64,000 bases of DNA from NCBI RefSeq assembly GCF_000518085.1, contig NZ_JACX01000005.1:24070-88069 (forward strand). The letters run 5' to 3'. Shown in pieces: positions 46,797-57,586 of this stretch. A program made the translations under genes and the position numbers. Source of the stretch: Bartonella grahamii ATCC 700132. Lineage in GTDB: Bacteria > Pseudomonadota > Alphaproteobacteria > Rhizobiales > Rhizobiaceae. The notes under the pieces are model-generated. The model had not been told where the DNA came from. It was given only the letters and a program-made list of their open reading frames with translations, and did not search any database. Within the stretch, counting starts at the first letter, position 1. Each line of letters begins with the position of its first letter.

Positions 46797-47675
46797 TTAT
46801 GTTTTTTGGGGTTGTAAAACATCTGTAAGAGATATTTGCGCTGAACCAGGTTGTAAGGGTTTTTGTTGATTGGGATGAGGAGCCCAACCAGAGAGCCAGA
46901 TGAAAGAAAAATGTGCACGAATACGTCCATCAGGATCACTAAATCGTTGTGCATAGATTTCAGCTGCGCGGAGAAAAAAACGTTTGGATACAGGGCGTCG
47001 TGAACGATTGATGAGTGCATTTTGCATTCCCATAGCTTTAAGATCGTGCATAAGGTCAAACATTGTATTATAACGTATTGTGATATCTTCAACGTCTGCT
47101 ACAGGCAGAGCAAAGCCAACACGCTGTAAGAGAGCGCCTGCATCACGAATGTCAGCAAAAGGATAGATCCTAGGGCTTGCTCCACCATAAATTTCACTTT
47201 CAGCTTGCAGCAGGCTTTCACGCAATTCTCTTAATGTACCAGCTCCTGCCATAACAGCAAGAAATAAGCCATCTGGTTTAAGGGTGTTTTTTATCTGGCT
47301 TAGAACACCAGGGGTATCATTGGTCAATTGTAATGAAAGAAGTGAAACAATAAGGTCACAGTAACTTTGAGGTAAATCAAGAAATTCTCGATGACGTAAA
47401 TGAAATTTTTTATCATGGCTTTGGTAAAGCGTATCGGTCTCAATACGTTCTATGGAACAAACTTTTCCAGATTTCATTAAAGCTTGCGCAGCAAGGTCTG
47501 TATGGCTGTGTAAATCGAGAGCTAATGTAAAGAGGCGATCAACAGTGCTAAGACGTTTATAGAGATCTTCTGCCATGTGAGAGAGTAAAAAGTCGTATCC
47601 TTTTTTTGCTTTTTGAAAGGCACGTTTTCGGAATTGTTCAATGCGGTTATGATCAAAAATTAAAGGATGCGACAT
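46797..47675 (-). CDS. SAM-dependent methyltransferase (BioC/NDUFAF5-like)
   Basis: An about 292-residue class I methyltransferase-like protein. It contains LFTLALDLHSHTDLAAQALM in place of the usual glycine-rich motif I, LPQSYCDLIVSLLSLQLTND (motif IV region) and LKPDGLFLAVMAGAGTLREL (post-motif). This arrangement matches the alphaproteobacterial BioC-like/NDUFAF5 group rather than UbiG. Motif I lacks the usual Gly residues, so activity may be altered. The ATG at 47,675 is preferred over a GTG four codons upstream. It faces the symporter gene tail to tail with 7 bases between the stops. Confidence 0.7.
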   Translation of the reverse strand: MSHPLIFDHNRIEQFRKRAFQKAKKGYDFLLSHMAEDLYKRLSTVDRLFTLALDLHSHTDLAAQALMKSGKVCSIERIETDTLYQSHDKKFHLRHREFLDLPQSYCDLIVSLLSLQLTNDTPGVLSQIKNTLKPDGLFLAVMAGAGTLRELRESLLQAESEIYGGASPRIYPFADIRDAGALLQRVGFALPVADVEDITIRYNTMFDLMHDLKAMGMQNALINRSRRPVSKRFFLRAAEIYAQRFSDPDGRIRAHFSFIWLSGWAPHPNQQKPLQPGSAQISLTDVLQPQKT

Positions 47676-47872
47676 ATTATGGAACACTTTCGATCTATGA
47701 AAGAATATATTTTGAAAAGGTTCATTATTTGTGCAAGCTCTGTCAAGTTTATAATATAAAAGAAAAATAAATTTATAGAAGGTAAGAGTTTTTAAAGGAA
47801 TTAAAATTATAAATTGAGGAAATACAAAGGAACTTTTGTTCTGAGGGAAACTTGTAAAAGCCTAAATTTATA

Positions 47873-48658
47873 ATGTTGTATTTTCGAGAAGCGGCGTTAA
47901 GTAGTGGGGATATACTAAGTAAGTTCATTGAACGCTTGAAAACGGTGCTTTATCCACCAATTTGTCCTGGATGTAAGCAAAATGTTTCTACTTATGGCAC
48001 GATTTGCTCCGAATGTTGGAAAGACCTTCAATTTATCACTAAACCTTATTGTCCTGTTATGGGGACTCCCTTTGTTTGTGATATGGGGGATGGTTTTCTC
48101 AGTGGTGAAGCTCTTCGTAATTCTCATCCTTTTTCACGTGTCCGTTCTGCTATTGTTCATAAAGGGCTTGCACGAGCTTTAGTAACGCGCTTAAAATATG
48201 GTGATCATATAGAATTGGCATCATTTATGGCCAACTGGATGATGTTTGCTGGACGCGAGGTTATTGATGATTGTGATGTTATTATTCCCATTCCATTGCA
48301 TTTTCGTCGTTTTTGGGAGAGACGTTATAATCAATCTGCTGAGCTTGCACGTTATATTGCAGCATCACAAAAAAAGCTTTTAAAACCGAGTTGGCTTGTT
48401 CGTTGTCGGCATACCCGTCCGCAGGTTAGTCTTTCTTCGAGAGAGAGAAAACTTAACGTAAAAAATGCTTTTAAGGTTTCGCATAAGGTTAAAAAATATC
48501 TCAAAGGATGTTCTGTTTTGCTGATTGATGATGTATTTACAACAGGTGCAACAGTTACAGCAGCAGCTGCTGCATTAAAATATGCAGGTGCACGACAGGT
48601 TGATGTGCTAACATTTTCGCGTGTTCTCAAAGAAGATTCTATTTTTCCCTCCTCGTAA
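47873..48658 (+). CDS. comF: ComF-family phosphoribosyltransferase-like protein
   Basis: A 261-residue ComF protein. The N-terminal zinc-binding pair is CPGCKQNVSTYGTICSECW (about residues 27-45), and the C-terminal phosphoribosyltransferase signature is VLLIDDVFTTGATVTAAAAA (about 221-240), with RRFWERRYNQSAELAR between. ComF proteins help DNA uptake in competent bacteria; in others the role is unclear. The glutaredoxin gene follows after 47 bases. Confidence 0.88.
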   Translation: MLYFREAALSSGDILSKFIERLKTVLYPPICPGCKQNVSTYGTICSECWKDLQFITKPYCPVMGTPFVCDMGDGFLSGEALRNSHPFSRVRSAIVHKGLARALVTRLKYGDHIELASFMANWMMFAGREVIDDCDVIIPIPLHFRRFWERRYNQSAELARYIAASQKKLLKPSWLVRCRHTRPQVSLSSRERKLNVKNAFKVSHKVKKYLKGCSVLLIDDVFTTGATVTAAAAALKYAGARQVDVLTFSRVLKEDSIFPSS

Positions 48659-48705
48659 GAGGAATTTAAAGTGAATATTATTAAAAAATATTGGAGGATA
48701 ATACT

Positions 48706-48960
48706 ATGAAAGAGATAATAATTTATACACGCCCTAACTGCCCTTTTTGCACAAAAGCACGTGATTTGCTTAATAAAAAAGGCGTAAAGTATACAGATAT
48801 TGATGCTTCCACATCCCTTCGCCAAGAAATGGTACAACGTGCAAATGGACGTAATACATTTCCACAAATTTTTATAGGTGATTATCACGTTGGCGGTTGT
48901 GATGATCTTTATGCTTTAGAGGCTGAGGGAAAGCTCAATTCTTTATTACAAGGCGTATAA
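48706..48960 (+). CDS. grxC: Glutaredoxin 3
   Basis: An 84-residue dithiol glutaredoxin with the active site CPFC (residues 11-14: RPNCPFC), NTFPQIFIGDYHVGGCDDL as the glutathione-binding part, and the usual alpha/beta fold length. It reduces disulfides with glutathione, which gshA supports in this genome. The ATG at 48,706 sits eight bases after tggagg; an upstream TTG in frame is less likely. Confidence 0.93.
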   Translation: MKEIIIYTRPNCPFCTKARDLLNKKGVKYTDIDASTSLRQEMVQRANGRNTFPQIFIGDYHVGGCDDLYALEAEGKLNSLLQGV

Positions 48961-48980
48961 TATTTGTAAATTACATATCC

Positions 48981-49724
48981 TTAAGACCGTTTTGCGAGAA
49001 GGAGATAGTTAACGCTCATGTCTTTTGAGCGATTCCAGCTGTCGTTTAATGGGTTATAAGTAATCCCTATCTCATCAATGACAGTTAGGGCGTTTTTTGA
49101 TAAGAAACTTTTAAGTTCTAGAGGTTTTAGGAATTTTTTATAATCATGTGTTCCTTTAGGAAGCCAACGTAGAATATATTCAGCGCCTACAATAGCAAGC
49201 CCCCATGATTTCCACGTGCGGTTGAGTGTTGAGACAAACATTAACCCTTGTGGTTTCAACATTTTTGCTGTAGCTGCTATGAAGAGATTAACATCAGCGA
49301 CATGTTCAACAACTTCCATATTAAGGATGATATCAAATTTTTCTCCTTCATTGGCAAGAGCTTCTGCTGTCATCGTGCGGTAATCAATGGAAAGATCATT
49401 TTGAGCTGCATGGGTTTTTGCGACTTCAATATTTGTTTGTGCAGCATCAACGCCTACGACCATAGCGCCAAGACGTGCCATTGGTTCACATAACAAGCCT
49501 CCTCCACAGCCAATATCAAGAATTTTCAAATTGTCAAAGGGCGTAAATGAACAAGGGGCACGATTAAACTCTAAACAGATTTTTTCTCTGATGTAAGCAA
49601 GGCGCGTTGGGTTAAATTGGTGAAGAGGTCGAAATTTTCCTTGTGGATTCCACCATTCTGTAGCAATACGTGAAAAATGATCAATTTCACTTTGATCAAT
49701 AGTTGTTTGTGTTTCATCTATCAT
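48981..49724 (-). CDS. ubiG: Ubiquinone biosynthesis O-methyltransferase
   Basis: A 247-residue methyltransferase with [19 protein letters not shown] (about residues 23-41), the SAM-binding [19 protein letters not shown] (about 69-87), and [13 protein letters not shown] (about 128-140), all strong UbiG signatures. It performs both O-methylation steps in ubiquinone synthesis. It is transcribed opposite to grxC and away from lysC, which starts 190 bases further on. Confidence 0.95.
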   Translation of the reverse strand: MIDETQTTIDQSEIDHFSRIATEWWNPQGKFRPLHQFNPTRLAYIREKICLEFNRAPCSFTPFDNLKILDIGCGGGLLCEPMARLGAMVVGVDAAQTNIEVAKTHAAQNDLSIDYRTMTAEALANEGEKFDIILNMEVVEHVADVNLFIAATAKMLKPQGLMFVSTLNRTWKSWGLAIVGAEYILRWLPKGTHDYKKFLKPLELKSFLSKNALTVIDEIGITYNPLNDSWNRSKDMSVNYLLLAKRS

Positions 49725-49913
49725 GTTGCCTGCCTTTTATTTTTAATGATCAAGTCCAGTAGATTTTATACAAAGTCAAGAGAAATTAATATAATCATAA
49801 TGAAACTTGCACAAATGATAGATATTCGCTATGTCGAGAAAATGGTTAGTTGATACAGCATCTAATTCTCATTACCGTTTGAGATAAGAGATGTAAAGGT
49901 AAGAGTGTTATTA

Positions 49914-51170
49914 ATGGCGCGCATTGTCATGAAATTCGGTGGAACATCTGTAGCAAATATTGAATGTATTCATAATGTTGCACGGCATGTCAAAAGAGAG
50001 ATTGATGCAGGCAACGAGGTTGCCGTTGTCGTATCTGCGATGGCTGGTAAAACCAATGAGCTTGTTCAGTGGACGTGTGATGCTTCCTCCAAGCATAGAG
50101 ATGCTCGTGAATATGATGTTGTGGTTGCTTCTGGTGAACAGGTTACTTCAGGTTTGTTGGCTTTGACACTTCAAGAAATGGGTGTGAATGCACGTTCATG
50201 GCTTGGTTGGCAAATTCCTATTCATACAGACAATGCGCATGGACGTGCACGTATTACTGATATTGATGGATCTTTTTTAATCGAGTGTTTTCAGGAAGGT
50301 CAGGTTGCCGTTATTGCTGGTTTTCAAGGGTTAGCTCCAGATAACCGGATTTCTACCTTAGGGCGTGGGGGATCAGATACAAGTGCTGTTGCTATAGCCG
50401 CGGCTGTACAAGCTGATCGCTGTGATATTTATACGGATGTAGATGGTGTTTATACAACGGATCCACGTATAGAACCGAAAGCGCGTCGTTTACCAAAAGT
50501 AGCTTTTGAAGAAATGCTGGAAATGGCTTCTCTTGGTGCAAAGGTTTTACAGGTTCGTTCTGTTGAATTGGCAATGGTTCATAAGGTTCGTACCTTTGTG
50601 CGTTCAAGTTTTGAGGATCCTGATGCGTTAGGCATGGAGGATCCAATGAGTTCTTCTGGAACACTTATTTGCGATGAGGATGAAATCGTGGAACAACAAA
50701 ATGTTACTGGTATTGCTTTTGCTAAGGATGAAGCGCAAATTTCCCTTCGTCGGCTTGCCGATCGTCCAGGGATTTCGGCAGCAATTTTTGGTCCCTTGGC
50801 TGAAGAGCGCATTAATGTTGATATGATTGTGCAAAATATTTCTGAAGATGGCTCAAAAACTGATATGACTTTTACTGTACCATCATCAGATGTAGAAAAA
50901 GCCGTTGCACTTCTTGAGAAGAATCGCAAAGAAATTGGATTTGATGTTCTCCAATTTGAAAGTGATCTTGCCAAGGTATCTGTGATTGGTATTGGAATGC
51001 GTAGCCATGCAGGTGTTGCCGCTACAGCATTTAAGGCTTTGGCTGAAAAGGGTATTAACATTCAAGCAATTACGACCTCAGAAATTAAAATTTCTATTTT
51101 GATTGATAGTGCTTACACTGAACTTGCGGTTAGAACATTACATGCTGTTTATGCACTTGATAAGGGATAA
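49914..51170 (+). CDS. lysC: Aspartate kinase
   Basis: A 418-residue monofunctional aspartokinase. MARIVMKFGGTSVA at the N-terminus is the ATP-binding signature; LGRGGSDTSAVAIAAAV (about residues 149-165) and DIYTDVDGVYTTDPRI (about 174) complete the kinase core. Two ACT domains follow (about 265-340 and 345-418), which bind Lys or Thr for feedback control. It opens the lysine, threonine and methionine pathway. The ATG at 49,914 fits the family; an upstream GTG (49,905) is in frame. Confidence 0.95.
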   Translation: MARIVMKFGGTSVANIECIHNVARHVKREIDAGNEVAVVVSAMAGKTNELVQWTCDASSKHRDAREYDVVVASGEQVTSGLLALTLQEMGVNARSWLGWQIPIHTDNAHGRARITDIDGSFLIECFQEGQVAVIAGFQGLAPDNRISTLGRGGSDTSAVAIAAAVQADRCDIYTDVDGVYTTDPRIEPKARRLPKVAFEEMLEMASLGAKVLQVRSVELAMVHKVRTFVRSSFEDPDALGMEDPMSSSGTLICDEDEIVEQQNVTGIAFAKDEAQISLRRLADRPGISAAIFGPLAEERINVDMIVQNISEDGSKTDMTFTVPSSDVEKAVALLEKNRKEIGFDVLQFESDLAKVSVIGIGMRSHAGVAATAFKALAEKGINIQAITTSEIKISILIDSAYTELAVRTLHAVYALDKG

Positions 51171-54020
51171 GCATTTTTTAGTTTCAACAAAGTTTCAATA
51201 ACATAAAGCTTTAATATATATTAATAATTTTTGTTAAGGACAATTTATATTTTTAACTTAAATAGAATATTTAATACAGCAAAACTCTCTCATTTTAAAT
51301 TTGTTCATGATGAATTTAAAAATGATTACTTATACATAACAAGAGAAAGATGTTTGTGTAAAAAAATGTTTAAGAAGGGATATAAAATATGCCGTCTATA
51401 AACGTTTTAAAGCCTATAGAGAGGGATAGAGAAGTCTTCACAATAAACTTTAATAGAATAAGGAACAAATCACTGCGTTTATTCAAAGGATGCATGTGAC
51501 ATGAGGGACAGCCTTGTGAATACAGATTTAATATTATAAATCTTAGAGAAATTTGAGCTCATTGGATTAGTGACGGAATTATCAAAAATAGAATCGAAGA
51601 TGTATTTTCTAGAGATATTTAGCTTGTCTCAAATGGTTGTTTATGGCTTTATGTGTATCTTGTAAATTTATTTCTTTCCTTATTATGAGGCAATAAAAAT
51701 ATATCTTTATAGACAATATTTATGTTGCGCTATAAGTTGTAGAATTACTATATCTTATGCGTTTACGGCTTATAGCTCTTCAGAAGCACTTTTCATAAAA
51801 TCATGTAACGATAGATCAAAATTAAATGATAATATTATAGCGTGCTGCTTTCATGATTTCATTACTTAAATTTTTTCTCATGTCTATTTATTTTTTTTGA
51901 ATTATGACTAAGATTTTCAGAGTTTTCGATACCTCTATATGTTCTTTAGGTTAACTTTCTTCCCTTAAATACTCTATTACAAGTATTTTCTTTGTCATAC
52001 TGTCACTCACGCATGAAATACATTCTCTCGTTTGTGCCGTATATCGTGCTAGTTTCTTATCATGCTTACATATTTTTCAAATGGTCGTTTTTGTAGGTAA
52101 AACTCTTCTTGTAAGAAATATAGCCATTTTTATTATTCTAATTTTGTTAAATATTTTTTCTCACAAGTTGTTTTTATTCAGTATATAAATGCGAAACGTA
52201 TTCTCTTGTTTTGTAATTACTTTTTAATAGCATAATGCATTCGAATGGGGATATCCATTTGAAGTGAATATAAGATATGTTATCAAAGTGCAGTAATTAA
52301 TACAATTATTCCCAATAAAGATATTTTTATAAATATTATTTTACTCTTATTGTATTTAATGTGGCGTTGTATAATTCGAAAGTCTCGGAAATATTGTTTT
52401 TTAAATTATCTGTAAAGAGTATTTTATGGTATCAAGAAATATAGAGCTAACTCTGTAAACAAAAAGAAAATAAATATCAACTAAGAGCGGGAAAAGGGGA
52501 GTGCAACGATATATATGCTTTATTTTTCCACTGATCGTATGTTTTAGAATAGTCTAAATGACTAGGGTTTTCTTTTTTCCCGCGAGTTAATTACGTAAAC
52601 TAGAGCGCTCCCTATGGAAGAATGCTTCAAGCTTAATTCTTTCATGGAGGGAAACAAGCGATGTGTCTATGATAAAAAACGAGGATATTTTTTCTCTCCA
52701 TTGTCAATCGAGTAGTGATTTTATGACGTTGTTATTCCAAATAAATCTTTTGTTTTTTGTTACCTGTATCAATATCTAATGTCAGCGCAGATGCACGTTT
52801 GACGATATATATATATTGAGACGGATAAGGGGACTACGAGCAACTCCTGTTTTTGTATGCCAGATAGGAACAAGGATGTTGCGTATACTTGTTGGGGGAA
52901 TCTCTGAAATGGAGATAAAACCTAATTGGGGGAGAATATGAAGCCATAAAAGTGAAAACCAGTTTCCATTTTACAACTTCCTTTTAATTCTGCTTTACAA
53001 CTTTCAAAGATATTGACAGAAATATCTTTTAAATAATGGATATTACATATTGGTTCACGGTTTGTTTATTGCGTTATTTAAATCGTATATGCCTTTCACG
53101 TAAAACAAAACGCTATTATATTGCCAATTTACCGCTTGTTTTAAAGAAATATTTCTCCCCAAGCCCATTACGGCGCTTGTGGATGGTGTAACGTAAAATT
53201 TATTGGGGACCATCTCCTTTACTTAGATCAAAGGTGTCAGTTGGTCGTCATCATTTTATTTTTAGTTTTCGTGTTGAACAGCTCTTGTGTTGATATGAAG
53301 CATTCTTATTTCTTTCTTCAAATAATGTGACTCCATATTCCTCTTTGGCTGGTGACGTGTAAGGGAATAGTCTTGATTGATTGATCATGTACAGATTTGA
53401 AATGAGCAAATCTTACGATATTTGAAGTCCATTCAAGATTTATAATGATAAATTATCATTATAAATCGAATATTTTTACCAAAAAATAATGTGCCTTTTA
53501 AGAAGATAAAAATTAAAGTTTTTAGAATACCGGCAATAAAATCAGTAACGAGGAGGGTGGTTTATTGGGAAAAAATAAGCCATGGAATTACTTAACTGAT
53601 TACGGAATTTTGCTTATTCTTATCTGTTTCGTATAATTAAACATAATATATTGATTTATAATAATTAAATTTTTCTTTATAGTGAATAATTTCCCGACGA
53701 AAGGCAGCTTCTCTGAAACCATGAAGCCTTTTATATTGAAACAATTAAAATCATTCCTGTGTATATCACGATTGGAGTTAGTGTATGAATAAAAGATTAT
53801 TGAAGAAAGGAATAAAAATATTTCTTATGAATCTTCTTAAGTGTCAAAGGTGTTGCGACATTAGAGGCTAGTAAATAGTATGATGATATTAGTTTTCTCC
53901 TTCATAAGTGTAAAGATGAGGTGAGATAACGGATTTCACATTAAATATTGTCCGAATCCAACAAATGAGCAAAATCACTTTTTAAGAGTTTTGCATAAAA
54001 ATGTATTCTCAGTTAGTTTG
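51171..54020. other. 2.85-kb low-coding stretch with repeat copies
   Basis: No gene could be supported. A 36-codon frame at 51,389-51,499 has a weak ribosome site and no family. Bases 53,353-53,475 and 53,735-53,835 are diverged copies of 44,807-44,940 and 38,505-38,625. The region looks like decayed coding DNA beyond recognition. Confidence 0.45.
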
Positions 54021-55379
54021 TTAGGAACTATGAGAAATTCCTTTATTGCGCTTAATATAAATAAATCCATATCCCAGACCGATAAGAGCAGATAAACCAG
54101 AGCCACAAAGGACCCCAATTTTTGCAGCATCAAGCAGAATAATATCTTTAAAAGCGAGCATTGAAACAAAGATAGACATTGTAAAGCCAATTCCTGCTAA
54201 AAAACCAATGAGTAAAACACCTGTCCATGTCATATGAGGGGGTAGGCGGCATAGCCCTGATTTTACGGCTATATAACTGGCTGTGATAATACCAAGAGGC
54301 TTACCAACGAAAAGACCAATGACAACACCCAAAACAATCAAGAATGATTTGTCAGAAGAAAGATCAAAGTTTGCAAAACTTACTCCTGCATTCGCGAAGG
54401 CAAAGATTGGCATGATACCGTATGCAACCCATGGATGCAACGCTTTTTGAACACGTGTTACTGGAGCAATCATGGCCCGTTGTCCTTTGCGCATTTTTTT
54501 CAATGCGGTTGAAATATGATGCAGATCTGTTTTTGTATTTTTTTCTTGAAGAATTTGCATAGCGTTACTGAGCATGGTGAGTGGCGCCACAAGAGTACGG
54601 GTAGGAAGAACGGGAGTCATCATTCCTAAGATTACACCAGCAAGTGATGGGTGAACACCTGTTACCATTAAACCCCACCAGATGATTGCACCAGGTAAAA
54701 TGTAAAGCCATGCTGATGCAAGTCCGATCCACTGAAAAAATAGCACCAAAGCAATACCTGCTCCTGCAATCATTAAACCGCTAGGATCAATGTTTGTTGA
54801 GTAGAAAAAAGCAATAATAAGAACAGCGATAATATCATCAATAATCGCTAATGATAGAAGAATAATATGAAGATTAGAAGGAATTTTTTTTCCAAGAAGA
54901 GCAAGAATACCTAGAGCAAAGGCAATATCTGTTGCTGTTGGCACAGCCCAACCGCGTATATGCCCCTCGTTAAAGTTGAAGATAAAGTAAATAATTGCGG
55001 GAACACAAACGCCTCCTATTGCGGCAACAATTGGTAAGATTGCTTGTCTAAAATCGGCAAGAGCACCTTCATGAATTTCGCGTCGAATTTCCATTCCTGC
55101 GACGAGAAAGAAAATAGTCATAAGAGCATCATTAACCCAGAAATGTAAATCCCATGAAAGAGTGAAATGACCCAAATTAAAGCCAAGAGGTGTATGCCAA
55201 AAAGATTCATAGAAAGCAGCATATTTAGAATTGGCAAAAATAAGTGCAGCAGCAGCAGCTAATAAAAGAACAATACCACTAAGAGCTTCAATATGGAGAA
55301 AACGCTCGATCGCAGAAAGCGCTTGATTGGTGACACGAGAAGCGCGATTAGGCAGGCGATTTGAAGATAAATCAGACAT
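54021..55379 (-). CDS. nhaA: Na+/H+ antiporter NhaA
   Basis: A 452-residue antiporter with about 11-12 membrane helices. The ion-binding Asp pair is in LLSLAIIDDIIAVLIIA (about residues 160-176), and VPTATDIAFALGILALLGKK precedes it. It exchanges sodium for protons and helps pH and salt balance at the inner membrane. The ATG at 55,379 has ggag eight bases before it; a TTG four codons upstream is in frame but less likely. The C-terminus is longer than E. coli NhaA (388) through the central loop. Confidence 0.93.
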   Translation of the reverse strand: MSDLSSNRLPNRASRVTNQALSAIERFLHIEALSGIVLLLAAAAALIFANSKYAAFYESFWHTPLGFNLGHFTLSWDLHFWVNDALMTIFFLVAGMEIRREIHEGALADFRQAILPIVAAIGGVCVPAIIYFIFNFNEGHIRGWAVPTATDIAFALGILALLGKKIPSNLHIILLSLAIIDDIIAVLIIAFFYSTNIDPSGLMIAGAGIALVLFFQWIGLASAWLYILPGAIIWWGLMVTGVHPSLAGVILGMMTPVLPTRTLVAPLTMLSNAMQILQEKNTKTDLHHISTALKKMRKGQRAMIAPVTRVQKALHPWVAYGIMPIFAFANAGVSFANFDLSSDKSFLIVLGVVIGLFVGKPLGIITASYIAVKSGLCRLPPHMTWTGVLLIGFLAGIGFTMSIFVSMLAFKDIILLDAAKIGVLCGSGLSALIGLGYGFIYIKRNKGISHSS

Positions 55380-55525
55380 GAACAACTCCAAGCATCGACA
55401 TTTTAGGATTCTATATTCTCTGTGTAAATGACCTTATATGATACCTTCTGTATCATATAAAAGCAAAAAGAGGAATAAAGTTCTTAATTTATAGACAAGA
55501 TCATCATATTTAAAGCACAAAATGT

Positions 55526-57241
55526 TTAAGGTGATGCTTCATTTTTAATAGTGAGATGTACTTTGTTTAAAGCCTTGGATAGATCATTTTGTAGAGCTGA
55601 TTCGAGATCAACCATTGTGAGCCCTTTATTATCTTTTGCTTTAATTTTAACAATCAATGTTTGTGGATTTTTAGCAAATTCCCCTAAGGATTTTGAAATT
55701 TTTTCTGCTTCGTCATGATTTTTTAGCAGCATTTTTGGGGTCTGCGTCATCATTAGATAGAAATCGTCATAGAGTTCCTTTTTAAGATCATGTTGGTTGT
55801 CATTAAGATTTTGCGCAAGATAAGAAAAAAGCTTCTCAATGAAACCTGCATCCCTATATCGCACATCAATTTCATTGATGCCAAAGTCTTGAGAAGCAGC
55901 AATCATTACATTTTTCTGACCAGAAAAAAGCTTTTCATCAACATCAATAACCTTAGCCGATATGTTCCCAGATCCAACGTCTTTCATATTGAAAGACATT
56001 GCATCAAGAAGGAGCATACGTTTTTTTTCATCGTAAGAAATATCAATTTTTCCTGAAATGTCAAAGCGCTCAAAGTTCATATTTTTGAAGAACTCTAAGT
56101 CTTTTTCATTCATTTTTTTAGGTAAAACAGAAAGGTTATTGAGAGAAAGAAAAAGCTTTTTGGGGATAGGTTGTTTCCACAAGGTTGGTTTAAATTGGAG
56201 TGATTCGAGTGTTGCTTTCAACTGCGGTATATCAACGGTGATATTATCAATTTTGGCATCCGCTGAGGTAATAGCGAGCAGTATGTTTAGAAGAAGACCA
56301 TTTTGTGCTATTTTTTCAGCGATTTTATTATTCTCTTTTCTTGCATTAAGATAAGCTTTGATCAATTTTTCAGGAGTTTGTTCAAGCGGCTTCATTTTTA
56401 AACCAGATGTTTTAAACTGTCCGAGGAAGAAAGAACTGCTTTTTTCCGCTTCTTCTAAAACATCGACACTTACATTATTCAGAGAAATGGGGCCAGTAAC
56501 GGTTTTACCTTGGTTGAGAGCATTGTTTTTTCCAAAAATGATAGAATAGGCATAGTTGATGTCGATATCATGAGCTTTTATTGTATCACTTTTAGCCATA
56601 AGCTGCATCTGTTTGGCACCATTTACTGCAACTGTTTTAAGATCCATATTTTTAATACTAACTGAACGGATATGGCCATTTTTAAAATCAGAAAGCTGGA
56701 AATTCTTGACTTCAACCGTTTCTATTCGGTTATTTTTATTTTCTATAGAAAGTTGTATATTGGGAGCAATAATTGAGGAAAGCTCAATACGCATCATTGA
56801 CTGTAAAAGCCGTGATGTTATCGTTCTATCTTTTTCTTTTAAGGATACACTCCGAAGAGAAATTTGGGGAATTTGCACATGAATATTATTATGCTTTAAA
56901 TCAACATTATAAAATGTAAAAGTTCCGGGAATAAAGGAAAGGGGAGGACGGGCAGAAATGGCACCAATTCTAAGTGATGTACCAGCTGGAACAGGTAATA
57001 TCACATTCTTCAAATTGACTCTACCTAGAATGCTTACTTCAGATGTTCGGGCTTTTATGCCACGACGGGCTATTTCTTGTTTTACAAAACTGTCAAGATA
57101 GGGTTTTGCGATATAAAATCCACCAGCAATTATAATTGCCAAGATAGCAACAAATCCAATAATGCAAGTGAGCCAATATCTGAGGTTACTTTGATACCCA
57201 CTATTAAGATTGATCATTCTTTCTTCTTTCATTTTTATCAC
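55526..57241 (-). CDS. Membrane-anchored envelope protein, unknown (AsmA/DUF-type)
   Basis: A 571-residue protein with one N-terminal membrane segment (WLTCIIGFVAILAIIIAGGF, about residues 23-42) and a long periplasmic part of repeated short beta strands (IQLSIENKNNRIETVEVKNF and alike) similar in style to AsmA-like and DUF945-like proteins. A helical C-terminal part follows (about 480-560). No catalytic motif is seen. It stands between nhaA and an SLC13 gene, with no obvious operon. Starts at codons 4 or 9 are possible alternatives. Function unknown. Confidence 0.6.
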   Translation of the reverse strand: MIKMKEERMINLNSGYQSNLRYWLTCIIGFVAILAIIIAGGFYIAKPYLDSFVKQEIARRGIKARTSEVSILGRVNLKNVILPVPAGTSLRIGAISARPPLSFIPGTFTFYNVDLKHNNIHVQIPQISLRSVSLKEKDRTITSRLLQSMMRIELSSIIAPNIQLSIENKNNRIETVEVKNFQLSDFKNGHIRSVSIKNMDLKTVAVNGAKQMQLMAKSDTIKAHDIDINYAYSIIFGKNNALNQGKTVTGPISLNNVSVDVLEEAEKSSSFFLGQFKTSGLKMKPLEQTPEKLIKAYLNARKENNKIAEKIAQNGLLLNILLAITSADAKIDNITVDIPQLKATLESLQFKPTLWKQPIPKKLFLSLNNLSVLPKKMNEKDLEFFKNMNFERFDISGKIDISYDEKKRMLLLDAMSFNMKDVGSGNISAKVIDVDEKLFSGQKNVMIAASQDFGINEIDVRYRDAGFIEKLFSYLAQNLNDNQHDLKKELYDDFYLMMTQTPKMLLKNHDEAEKISKSLGEFAKNPQTLIVKIKAKDNKGLTMVDLESALQNDLSKALNKVHLTIKNEASP

Positions 57242-57586
57242 TCTTTGAATTGAGAGTGAAGATAAATTCTTTTAAGCAACGACAAAGGTTTAAATATAGC
57301 GTGTACCAGTTTCAACAATTATCTACTCTCTATATTAGAGTTATTCTCATCTTTTTTGCAATATAGCTTTATCAACTTTTATCAATTTTCTTTGAGTTTA
57401 GCTCTTTATAGAAAATAACGCATAATAAGGAGAGGTAAGTTTATGCGCATCATAATTTTTTATCATTTTAAAATTATCCTAAAATATTCCGATGTCTGTT
57501 TTTATCTTGCTGCTGTTTATAGGAATATTTAAAACATAAAAAATATGTTTTTGTGCATTATAATTTAATGGGGAGAGGTGAGTGTT
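57242..57586. other. Divergent intergenic stretch
   Basis: Promoters for the genes on both sides should lie here. No recognised operator or RNA. Confidence 0.35.

Noticed and set aside
48352-48888. 178-codon frame on the minus strand
   Set aside because: Antisense to comF and grxC, both certain genes.
51389-51499. 36-codon frame after lysC as a small gene
   Set aside because: Weak ribosome site, no hydrophobic or motif pattern, not clearly distinct from chance.
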